A stretch of DNA of 5,026 bases from an uncultured Eubacteriales bacterium (GTDB lineage: Bacteria > Bacillota > Clostridia > Oscillospirales > Oscillospiraceae). A program made the position numbers and the translations under genes. Shown here one piece after another: positions 1-5,026 of this stretch. Position 1 is the stretch's first letter. The number at the start of each line of letters is the position of its first letter. The stretch lies in contig CABPXX010000128.1 in assembly GCA_902461475.1 (NCBI GenBank), forward strand, positions 1-5,026, written 5' to 3'. The notes under the pieces are model-generated. The model was not told where the DNA came from. It ran no database searches and saw only the letters and a program-made list of their open reading frames with translations.

Positions 1-491
1 TGAGGCACGTTCTCAGGCTTCTGGGTGGTCTGAGGCTGGTCGGTGGTCTCCGGTGCCTGGGTCTGCTCAGGTTTCTGGCTCTCCTGAGGCTCCTCAGAGG
101 GCTGCACGTCGCCCTCGGCGGTGAGGCCGTCCATGGCGCTCTGGAGCGCGGCCACGGCGTCGTCCACCACCTGCTGGTCATCCTCCGACAGGCTCTCGTC
201 GGCCATCACAGCCTGGGCAGCAGCCAGAGCGGAGCGGAAGGTGGCCACGGACTCGGCGGTGTATCCGGTGAGGTCCATGCCCTGGGCAGCGCCGATCAGG
301 TCTTCCAGGATGGACTTGTCCGCCTTGAAACGCTGGGCCAGAATGGCGGTGAGGAGCTCGTCCACGGCGGTCTCCACGTCGCCCTGGAGGGCATTGCCGT
401 CCTCCATCACGTCCTGACCAGCGGCCAGGGCATCCAGCAGCTCCTGCCAGTGGTCGGGCAGGAACTTGCTCTCATTGGGGAGCATGCCCTC
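1..491 (-). pseudogene. Frameshifted C-terminal continuation of the GH43 protein: FIVAR 2 remainder, FIVAR 3 and P/E/Q/T linker; runs off the left edge
   Basis: Reading the minus strand from GAG at 491-489 gives about 163 codons with no stop, ending in a partial codon at the window edge. The first residues, EGMLPNESKFLP, complete the FIVAR repeat that the upstream frame begins with LELLIHKA. Next comes a full FIVAR repeat starting ADKSILEDLIGAAQGMD, then from about 107 to 3 a Pro/Glu/Gln/Thr-rich linker with repeated QKPE and PQTTQ-like units. Such linkers usually precede a wall or membrane anchor, which would lie beyond the left edge (inference). This part has no start codon or ribosome binding site of its own, so it is not an independent gene. 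Corrected for the shift, the whole protein would exceed 1440 residues. I cannot tell from the sequence whether the shift is a real mutation, an assembly error or recoding. Confidence 0.85.
3..107 (-). repeat. Low-complexity P/E/Q/T-rich linker coding segment
   Basis: In the frame downstream of the shift, the last 35 codons before the window edge encode almost only Pro, Glu, Gln, Thr and Ser, with EEPQESQKPEQTQ followed by DQPQTTQKPE. It starts directly after FIVAR 3. This is the usual composition of a wall-spanning segment before a sortase motif or C-terminal membrane helix, but the anchor itself is outside the window. Confidence 0.7.
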
Positions 492-735
492 TGGCCTTGT
501 GGATGAGCAGCTCCAGCATGGTCTTGTCGCCCTGCTTCAGGCCCAGAGCCCAGATGCCCTCCAGCAGATTGTCCCAAGCGGTGTTCACCTGCTCCTGGGT
601 GGCGTTGGGGTTGTCCAGCACGGCCTTGGCCTCGTCCAGGGCCTTCTGGAAGGCGTCCACAGCGGCCTGCACCACACCGGTGGTGTCCAGATTCACGGCG
701 TAGTCATAGGTCGCTTGGAGCAGTGCCTTGTTGGC
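108..735 (-). repeat. Three tandem FIVAR repeats, coding
   Basis: Three related helical units of about 70 residues follow one another: FIVAR 1 at about 735-538 (LLQATYDYAVNLD to LEGIWALGLK), FIVAR 2 at about 537-324 (LELLIHKA to LTAILAQRFK, crossing the frameshift) and FIVAR 3 at about 323-108 (SILEDLIGAAQGMD to SAMDGLTAEGD). Each has the family pattern: an initial Leu-rich helix, a middle FxxAL.xA.xV helix with a D/N-rich turn (VLDNPNATQ, VMEDGNALQ, VMADESLSE), and a final VDxAxxxL helix. FIVAR units are extracellular spacers or binding modules in Gram-positive surface proteins; here they probably hold the catalytic part away from the cell surface. Confidence 0.8.
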
Positions 736-3700
736 GGAAGCAGACTCGCCCGCCTCGGTAAATTGCCAGGAGTCCAAACTCATCCGGTTCTCCGACTGGT
801 CATCTCCGGTGAACACCAGAAACAGGTTGCGCACCCCGGTGAGGCCGGTGACATCGCAGGTGAGGGTCTGATAGGTGCCGTCTCCGGCGGGCACGGGAAG
901 GGTGCCCACCACGGTGCCGTCGGGGGAGTCCACCCGCAGCCCCACAGCTCCGCCCGCCTGGGCGGCGATGCTGGCGGTGAAGGAGGCAGCGCCCTTGTCG
1001 CCGAAGTCCAAACCAGCTACAGCGATCCAGTCGCCGTTTTGGATGTCGGTAACGGTGCGGTTGTTCACTTCCGACAGGCCCTGGCCGGGCTGGTCACAGG
1101 CCTCCACCTTGATACCGGCCTGCCAGGCGATGGTCTCCCCGGCGGTGAGCTGATAGGGGCTCATGGTCTCCAGCTGGCTGATGCCCTCTCGGTCGGCCTG
1201 GATGGGGACGATGCGGCCATCGGCGTAGTACACCACCTCGTTGATGTGGGTGGAACGATAGCCCTTCTCAATGCCTATGGCCTGGCCCAGAGTCTGGGCG
1301 TGGTAGACGACGTAAGAGGTGCCCTTGAAGTTGAAGATGGCGTGGTGGTTGTTGCCGCCCACTCCGAAGTAGGTGGAGGGGTTCTGGAGAATCTCGCCGC
1401 AGTACTCATAGGGGCCCAGGGGGTCATCGCTGACCATGTAGCAGATGATGCCGTAGCCTGGGTAGCCCTCCACGGCGGAGTGGTTGCCGGAGAAGTTGGA
1501 GCAGTAGGTGTAGTAATACTTGCCGTTGGCCTTGTGGATGCCGCCGTCCTCAAACATGCAGGGGGCGTCGATCATTACCGGCTCGCAGTCCAGGCTGATC
1601 ATGTCGTCACCCAGCCGGACGATGCGGGCGCTCTTGGGGTTCAGGTCCTGTCCAGCGGGGATGCCGCCGCCAAAGACCAGGTATCCGGTGCCGTCGTCAT
1701 CCACCATGACAGCGGGGTCGAAAATCCAGGGCACACCCTGGGTGCCGGGAGTGCTGCCGTCGATGAGAGCGTGGCCCAGGGGATCGGTGAAGGGACCCAC
1801 CGGGGAGTCGCCCTCCAGCACGCCGATACCGCCGCCGCCGTTGCAGAAGTACAGGAAGAACTTGTCCTGTCCGTCAATCTGCTTGTAGGCGATGGCCGGG
1901 GCCCAGGAGTTGTTGGCCCACTTGGCCACGCCGTTGGGGCCTGCCACGGGGATAAAGCCGTGGTCGGTCCAGTTGACCAGGTCGGCGGAGGAGATGACGT
2001 GGAGGGAGTTGATCTTGGAATAGGTGTTGTCGATGATATTGCCGTTCTGGTCGTACTCAAACTGGTCGGCGGTCATGTACACGTACACCCGGCCGTTGTA
2101 CTCCAGGGCGAAGGGGTCTGCGACGAAGTCGTAGTCGATGAGGGGGTTGGAGTAGCCGGGAATCTTGGCCAGGGCCTCGGAGTCCAGCTTCACCAGGGAG
2201 ATGTTGGACACGGCGTTGTCCACCCGGTAGGAGACGTTGCCGCCGGTGACCCGCACGTAGTCGGTGCGCACCTGCACGGTTTTGTTCTGGGTGGTGTAGT
2301 CGGTGAGTTGGAGCTGGACGGTGGCAAAGCCAGTGCCACCGTTGTCCTGATAGTTGACGTTGTCCCCGGACACGGTGAGCACCAGACGTCCATCGTCATA
2401 GGCGTAGGTGGCGTCTCCGGTGACGTTCTTCTCGTCAAACACCACGCCGGACACGGTGAAGTCGTCGGGGATGTTCAGGGACGCTTCCAGCTTGGTGTAG
2501 TCGCCGTCGGGGAGGGTGTCCAGCTTCACGGGCAGCTCCACCTGGGCGTAGGCCACGCCCAGCACGTCGTCGATGTCGTCCAGAGAGGCATTCAGGACGG
2601 TCTCAGAGCCGTTGGAGCCCTGGTCGGAGACGTGGAAGTAGTCGAAGTCCACATAGCCGCTGGTGGTCTGGGTGGCGTAGTTGAACAGGCCGAAACGGTA
2701 GCCCATGAAGTGGGGCATGGTGTAGGCCATCTGCAGGGTGTTGCCGATCTGGATCCAGGCGGTCTCAATGAAGCAGCCCACATAGGACATATCCGCATCG
2801 TTGGGGATGGTGTAGGTGCCGGTGATGGTGGCCCACTGGCCCTTTTGGGCGGTGACCGAGCCCACCACGTCAATGCCGCGCCAGTCGCCGCACTGGATGC
2901 AGAAGTTGAAGGTCTTGGAGGCGGGGCCATCGTTGTACTTGACCTTGGCGCTGACCTGAACCTTCTGGCCCTGGCTCGGCTGTCCGGTGAGGACCTGCTT
3001 GGGGCCGGAGGCGGTGTTGGTGCGGTCAGACACCAGCAGCACGGTGTTGCCGTCCTCATCCACGGGGGTGAGGGTGGCGGTCTGCTGGGTGGCCCAGTTC
3101 TCGGTGCCGTCCTCAAAGCCGCCGTTGACGATGAGCTCCATCCGCTCGGCCTCTTGGTCGGCGGTGGGCTGGGCCTCTGCCGCTGCCACGTTCTGGGTGG
3201 CGGTGTCAGCGGTGGTGGACACGCTGCCATTGGAGGCGGCGAAGGAGTGGGGCTGGCCGTTGTGGAACTCGTCGGAGACCACAATGTCCTTATCTCCGGT
3301 GTAGGTGCCGGGGAGGTCCATAACTACGGGGGCTTGTCCGTTTCCATCCCCGAACACGGGCCAGCCGTCCTCCCAGATCACAGGTACCAGCACCGGGATG
3401 CGGCCCACAGAGCCGTGGTCCTGGAAGAGCATGGCGTACCAGGAGCCGTCGGCGGCCTGCACGATGCCGCCCTGGGCCACGCCGGCGTTGTCCATCTGGC
3501 CGTCAAACTCCAGGCCGGAGTCGAGGACCTTGCGGTTCTCCCAGGGGCCGTCCAGGGAGGAGGTGCGCCAGCAGACTTCCTGTCGGCGTCCTCCAGTGGG
3601 CCACTGAATCATAAACAGGTAGTAGTAGTCCCCAATCTCATAGGCGTGGATGCCCTCGGAGATGTAGGACACAGGCCCGTTGACCGGATTGCCGTCGTTG

Positions 3701-4329
3701 TCCAGGCCAGTGTATTCGATGAGGGTCACCTCGTCGCCCAGGGTGATGTCCCCATGCTCGTCCTCGTAGACGGGGCGGCACCGGGCGGTGCCGCTGCCGT
3801 AGACCACGTACATGCCGTCGTCCTGGGTGGTGAGCAGGGACACGTCGTGGAGGTAGCCGTTGAACTCAGACCGATGCCAGGTGCCGTTTTCCACGTCGGT
3901 GGTGGAGAAGATGTAGGTCTTCCCGGTGGACAGGCTGGCAAAGGATACGTAATACTTGCCGTTGTAGTGGCGGATGCTGGCGGCCCAGGAGCCGCTGCCG
4001 TAGTCGCTCTCTCCGTTGCGCAGGGCGAACTTGTCGCCGTCATCCAGAATGTCGTAGGTGTAACTCACCGTCTCCCAGTTGACCAGGTCCGTGGATTTCA
4101 TCACGGGGCAGCCGGGGGAGAGGTGCATGGTGGTGCTCACCATGTAGTAGGCGTCATCCACCCGGATGACGTCCACATCCGGGACGTCGGCATACATGAC
4201 GGGATTGGTAAAGGTCTCATTCCCGCTGTCCGAAGTTGCCACAGCCCGGGGTGAGAGGGGAATGGCGCTGAGGGGCATGGTCAGAGCCAGCGCAACTCCC
4301 ACTGCTCGTTTTAGAAACGTGTTTCTCAT
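472..4329 (-). CDS. Secreted multi-domain glycosidase with two GH43 domains, CBMs and FIVAR repeats (arabinoxylan-degrading type)
   Basis: This frame encodes 1285 residues and probably acts outside the cell on arabinoxylan side chains and xylo-oligosaccharides. The start is chosen at 4329 because AAGGAGG lies 7 bases upstream and a signal peptide follows at once: basic n-region, hydrophobic core, likely cleavage after AVA at residue 31. An in-frame ATG at 4422 lacks both. Domains, approximate residues: GH43-A 40-345, with likely base D51 (YADVPDVD), D162 (HDVS) and acid E225 (SEGIH); CBM4/9/22-like 398-522; GH43 C-terminal-domain tail 525-569; cohesin-like sandwich 578-714; GH43-B 727-1056, with D738 (VADP), D871 (FDPAV) and E927 (MFEDGGI); CBM6-like 1062-1191; FIVAR 1 at 1199-1264. 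Both propellers keep all three catalytic acidic residues. GH43-A resembles xylosidase/arabinofuranosidase subfamilies and GH43-B resembles arabinofuranosidases of Firmicutes; subfamily calls are from memory. The frame ends early at 472-474 inside FIVAR 2, because the gene is frameshifted. Exact substrate is inferred, not shown. Confidence 0.9.
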   Translation of the reverse strand: MRNTFLKRAVGVALALTMPLSAIPLSPRAVATSDSGNETFTNPVMYADVPDVDVIRVDDAYYMVSTTMHLSPGCPVMKSTDLVNWETVSYTYDILDDGDKFALRNGESDYGSGSWAASIRHYNGKYYVSFASLSTGKTYIFSTTDVENGTWHRSEFNGYLHDVSLLTTQDDGMYVVYGSGTARCRPVYEDEHGDITLGDEVTLIEYTGLDNDGNPVNGPVSYISEGIHAYEIGDYYYLFMIQWPTGGRRQEVCWRTSSLDGPWENRKVLDSGLEFDGQMDNAGVAQGGIVQAADGSWYAMLFQDHGSVGRIPVLVPVIWEDGWPVFGDGNGQAPVVMDLPGTYTGDKDIVVSDEFHNGQPHSFAASNGSVSTTADTATQNVAAAEAQPTADQEAERMELIVNGGFEDGTENWATQQTATLTPVDEDGNTVLLVSDRTNTASGPKQVLTGQPSQGQKVQVSAKVKYNDGPASKTFNFCIQCGDWRGIDVVGSVTAQKGQWATITGTYTIPNDADMSYVGCFIETAWIQIGNTLQMAYTMPHFMGYRFGLFNYATQTTSGYVDFDYFHVSDQGSNGSETVLNASLDDIDDVLGVAYAQVELPVKLDTLPDGDYTKLEASLNIPDDFTVSGVVFDEKNVTGDATYAYDDGRLVLTVSGDNVNYQDNGGTGFATVQLQLTDYTTQNKTVQVRTDYVRVTGGNVSYRVDNAVSNISLVKLDSEALAKIPGYSNPLIDYDFVADPFALEYNGRVYVYMTADQFEYDQNGNIIDNTYSKINSLHVISSADLVNWTDHGFIPVAGPNGVAKWANNSWAPAIAYKQIDGQDKFFLYFCNGGGGIGVLEGDSPVGPFTDPLGHALIDGSTPGTQGVPWIFDPAVMVDDDGTGYLVFGGGIPAGQDLNPKSARIVRLGDDMISLDCEPVMIDAPCMFEDGGIHKANGKYYYTYCSNFSGNHSAVEGYPGYGIICYMVSDDPLGPYEYCGEILQNPSTYFGVGGNNHHAIFNFKGTSYVVYHAQTLGQAIGIEKGYRSTHINEVVYYADGRIVPIQADREGISQLETMSPYQLTAGETIAWQAGIKVEACDQPGQGLSEVNNRTVTDIQNGDWIAVAGLDFGDKGAASFTASIAAQAGGAVGLRVDSPDGTVVGTLPVPAGDGTYQTLTCDVTGLTGVRNLFLVFTGDDQSENRMSLDSWQFTEAGESASANKALLQATYDYAVNLDTTGVVQAAVDAFQKALDEAKAVLDNPNATQEQVNTAWDNLLEGIWALGLKQGDKTMLELLIHKARGHAPQ
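490..495 (-). other. Single-base frameshift junction in the FIVAR 2 repeat
   Basis: On the minus strand the codons AAG GCC (K, A; residues 1278-1279) end at 493. Skipping one A at 492 gives GAG GGC ATG (E, G, M). The joined reading KAEGM matches the equivalent place in FIVAR 3 (AAQGMD), so homology is lost by exactly one extra base. Without the skip the frame gives RGHAPQ and stops at 474-472. An indel in the C4 run at 480-477 would also restore the frame, but would leave RGHA in place of the expected EGML. Confidence 0.75.
2620..3138 (-). other. Chimeric region: CBM4/9/22-like sandwich joined to the tail of a GH43 C-terminal domain
   Basis: Residues 398-522 (from ELIVNGGFEDGTENW to the FIET segment) have the opening and strand pattern of the CBM4/9/22 group, which binds xylan or other beta-glycans. 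Directly after, residues 525-569 (WIQIGNTLQM, MPHFMGYRFGLFNYAT, GYVDFDYFHVSD) are, from family knowledge, the last strands of the concanavalin-like C-terminal domain that normally follows a GH43 propeller of the first type. The expected beginning of that domain is present only as DIVVSDEF at residues 348-355, followed by an Ala/Thr/Gln-rich stretch. The middle of the C-terminal domain therefore seems to have been replaced by the CBM. This is inferred from recalled family patterns, not from an alignment. Confidence 0.55.
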
Positions 4330-4336
4330 GGTTTCT

Positions 4337-4343
4337 CCTCCTT
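4337..4343 (-). promoter_or_regulatory. Shine-Dalgarno site of the GH43 gene
   Basis: The minus strand reads AAGGAGG, a full match to the 16S anti-SD core, 7 bases before the ATG at 4329. It settles the start: the in-frame ATG at 4422 has no such site, and its extra 31 residues would bury the signal peptide. Confidence 0.9.
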
Positions 4344-4412
4344 CTCGTTTGTTGCTGACAGCGTACCAGCTGTCTAGGTTCGCAGGGCGCTGCAAACCCC
4401 TTTGTTGGGAAA

Positions 4413-4441
4413 ATCTTAGCATGCAGTTACACGGACATCAA
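4413..4441 (-). promoter_or_regulatory. Candidate sigma-A-type promoter of the GH43 gene
   Basis: On the minus strand TTGATG (4441-4436) and TAAGAT (4418-4413) are separated by 17 bases; each matches its consensus hexamer at 4 of 6 positions. Transcription would start near 4406 and give a leader of about 77 bases. A weaker alternative is TTTACT (4507-4502) with TATTGT (4484-4479), also 17 bases apart. No operator or catabolite-repression site could be assigned with confidence. Confidence 0.4.
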
Positions 4442-4529
4442 CGATATGGACGAAGATAACGTGTTTTCTTCCTCCTTAACAATACAAATTGAACAAAAAT
4501 AAGTAAAATATAAAATTTTCATGGCTATC

Positions 4530-4637
4530 ACCCGGTCATTCAAGGAGTATCTGCAAAATATCCAGATATTTGAATGCTCTTTTTGTGGTAGTTTGGAGTG
4601 TTTTTTCCGGATAAATTCTCAATTTGACCCGGTGATT
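4530..4637 (+). repeat. Pair of short direct repeats, ACCCGGTSATT
   Basis: ACCCGGTCATT at 4530-4540 and ACCCGGTGATT at 4627-4637 match at 10 of 11 positions, 97 bp apart, in otherwise AT-rich DNA. Each copy touches or lies inside one of the two inverted repeats. They could be paired sites for one regulator of the divergent region, but the match is short and chance is possible. Confidence 0.3.
4537..4576. repeat. 40-bp two-part inverted repeat, hairpin-capable, followed by a T-run on the plus strand
   Basis: CATTCAA (4537-4543) pairs with TTGAATG (4570-4576), and TATCTG (4548-4553) pairs with CAGATA (4563-4568). A GGAG versus T internal mismatch separates the two stems, and the loop has 9 bases. 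A run of five Ts follows at 4580-4584, so on the plus strand it resembles a weak, AT-rich terminator. It lies between two divergent genes where no plus-strand gene ends, so it may instead be a regulator binding site or part of a small RNA. Confidence 0.5.
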
Positions 4638-4663
4638 GCCCTGTTGAGAGGGGAGAAATCCGG
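4607..4663. repeat. Imperfect inverted repeat upstream of the azlC promoter
   Basis: CCGGAT (4607-4612) and TTCTC (4616-4620) on the left pair with GAGAA (4653-4657) and ATCCGG (4658-4663) on the right, with a 3-base bulge. A competing inner pairing, TCTCAA (4617-4622) with TTGAGA (4644-4649), overlaps the left arm. The element ends 37 bases before the -35 hexamer of azlC, where an activator or repressor could bind. The regulator is not identifiable. Confidence 0.35.
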
Positions 4664-4700
4664 GTAATTTGTACGGGAGTGGAACGGGGGGGAGCGGCCC

Positions 4701-4729
4701 TTGCCAAACGCCAAATACTTTCGTATAAT
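4701..4729 (+). promoter_or_regulatory. Sigma-A-type promoter of azlC
   Basis: TTGCCA (4701-4706) and a perfect TATAAT (4724-4729) are separated by exactly 17 bases. The -35 matches the consensus at 5 of 6 positions. Transcription should start near 4736, giving a leader of about 30 bases, too short for a T-box or riboswitch; any control is therefore probably at initiation. Confidence 0.8.
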
Positions 4730-4749
4730 AGCGTACAAAAGAGAAACGC

Positions 4750-4756
4750 AAGGAAG
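4750..4756 (+). promoter_or_regulatory. Shine-Dalgarno site of azlC
   Basis: AAGGAAG lies 9 bases before the ATG at 4766. It is a near-match to the anti-SD core, and with the promoter just upstream it supports this start codon. Confidence 0.65.
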
Positions 4757-4765
4757 TGACCTGAC

Positions 4766-5026
4766 ATGAATCGGAAGACCATCGCCGCCGCCTTTCCCTA
4801 CACGGTGCCGGTGCTCATGGGCTATCTGTCCATCGGCATCGTCTTTGGGTGGATGATGTCGGCGGCGGGGTATGTACCCCTGTGGTCGGCCCTGATGTCC
4901 ATGACCATCTACGCCGGAAGCGGCCAGTATCTGGGGGTGAGTCTGCTGTCCACGGCGGCTCCCCTGGCGGACGTGGCCCTGCTGACCCTCATCATCAATT
5001 TCCGACACCTGGTGTACGGCCTGTCC
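4766..5026 (+). CDS. azlC: AzlC family branched-chain amino acid exporter subunit, N-terminal part (runs off the right edge)
   Basis: The first 87 codons are open to the window end with no stop. The protein begins MNRKTIAAAFPYTVPVLMGY and keeps AzlC family features in order: a Pro-containing first membrane segment (FPYTVPVLMGYLSIGIVFGW), then GYVPLWSALMSMTIYAGSGQY and TLIINFRHLVYGLS, where the YAGSxQ and N.RH..YGLS patterns are the diagnostic ones. AzlC works with the small membrane protein AzlD to export branched-chain amino acids and their analogues; azlD would be expected just downstream, outside the window. The family is usually about 230 residues, so roughly 60% is missing here. The gene is divergent from the glycosidase gene with its own promoter, so no shared function is implied. 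The family call is firm; the substrate is inferred from the family. Confidence 0.85.
   Translation, partial: MNRKTIAAAFPYTVPVLMGYLSIGIVFGWMMSAAGYVPLWSALMSMTIYAGSGQYLGVSLLSTAAPLADVALLTLIINFRHLVYGLS

Larger units (their letters stand above)
4330..4765. other. Divergent AT-rich intergenic region
   Basis: This 436-bp stretch separates the starts of the minus-strand glycosidase gene and the plus-strand azlC gene. It contains both Shine-Dalgarno sites, the candidate promoters, two inverted repeats and one direct repeat listed separately. Short open frames on the minus strand between 4536 and 5008 have no ribosome binding site and overlap the azlC start and promoter, so they are not taken as genes. 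No tRNA or known riboswitch pattern was recognised. Confidence 0.7.

Noticed and set aside
121..417. Plus-strand 98-codon open frame opposite the FIVAR-coding segment.
   Set aside because: The minus strand here encodes clear FIVAR repeats; the plus frame is Ser/Ala/Arg-rich shadow sequence without an RBS.
466..4254. A 1262-codon plus-strand open frame running antisense to almost the whole glycosidase gene.
   Set aside because: It is in exact codon register with the real gene, so its stops correspond to TTA, CTA and TCA in the sense strand, codons this GC-rich gene avoids. Its product is a Val/Gly/His-rich low-complexity sequence with no recognisable domain, and it has no credible start region.
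4330..4422. Upstream in-frame ATG at 4422 extending the glycosidase by 31 residues.
   Set aside because: It lacks a Shine-Dalgarno site, would place a polar stretch before the signal peptide, and overlaps the candidate -10 region.
4537..4585. Interpretation of the inverted repeat as the terminator of an upstream plus-strand gene.
   Set aside because: The only gene to the left is on the minus strand and starts at 4329, so no plus-strand gene ends here; kept as an unexplained repeat instead.
4536..5008. Minus-strand open frames of 71, 80 and 129 codons over the azlC start and promoter.
   Set aside because: They overlap the convincing AzlC coding frame or its promoter, have low-complexity or basic shadow-like products, and show no recognisable domains.

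Overview
The window looks like chromosomal DNA from a gut-type Clostridia bacterium, most plausibly an Oscillospiraceae-like organism (inference). Its coding DNA is GC-rich and its intergenic DNA AT-rich. Shine-Dalgarno sites are strong, and the protein architecture (GH43 plus CBM plus FIVAR repeats) is one known from plant-fibre-degrading Firmicutes. No mobile element, CRISPR array, tRNA or rRNA was seen.

About 86% of the window (left edge to 4329) is one very large minus-strand gene for a secreted, multi-domain arabinoxylan-type glycosidase. From the N-terminus it reads: signal peptide; first GH43 five-blade propeller (beta-xylosidase/arabinofuranosidase type); a CBM4/9/22-like sandwich fused to the tail of a GH43 C-terminal domain; a cohesin-like beta-sandwich; a second, different GH43 propeller (arabinofuranosidase type); a CBM6-like module; then FIVAR repeats. 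The annotated frame stops at 472-474, in the middle of the second FIVAR repeat. Clear in-family coding continues in the +1 frame to the left edge: the rest of FIVAR 2, a full FIVAR 3, and a Pro/Glu/Gln/Thr-rich linker typical of the stretch before a cell-surface anchor. The gene is therefore either frameshifted or carries a one-base sequence error near position 492.

A 436-bp AT-rich divergent intergenic region (4330-4765) holds the Shine-Dalgarno sites of both flanking genes, a good sigma-A-type promoter for the plus-strand gene, a weaker candidate for the minus-strand gene, a 40-bp inverted repeat followed by a T-run, a second inverted repeat and a direct repeat.

The right edge (4766-5026) carries the first 87 codons of a plus-strand gene that reads as AzlC, the large subunit of a branched-chain amino acid exporter. 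It is open at the window end.

The glycosidase would bind xylan through its CBMs and remove arabinose and/or xylose with two complementary GH43 sites at the cell surface. The azlC gene has no evident functional link to it. No wholly new system is apparent. The two points most worth a second look are the chimeric CBM/GH43-C-terminal domain and the frameshift that would separate the enzyme from its presumed surface anchor.
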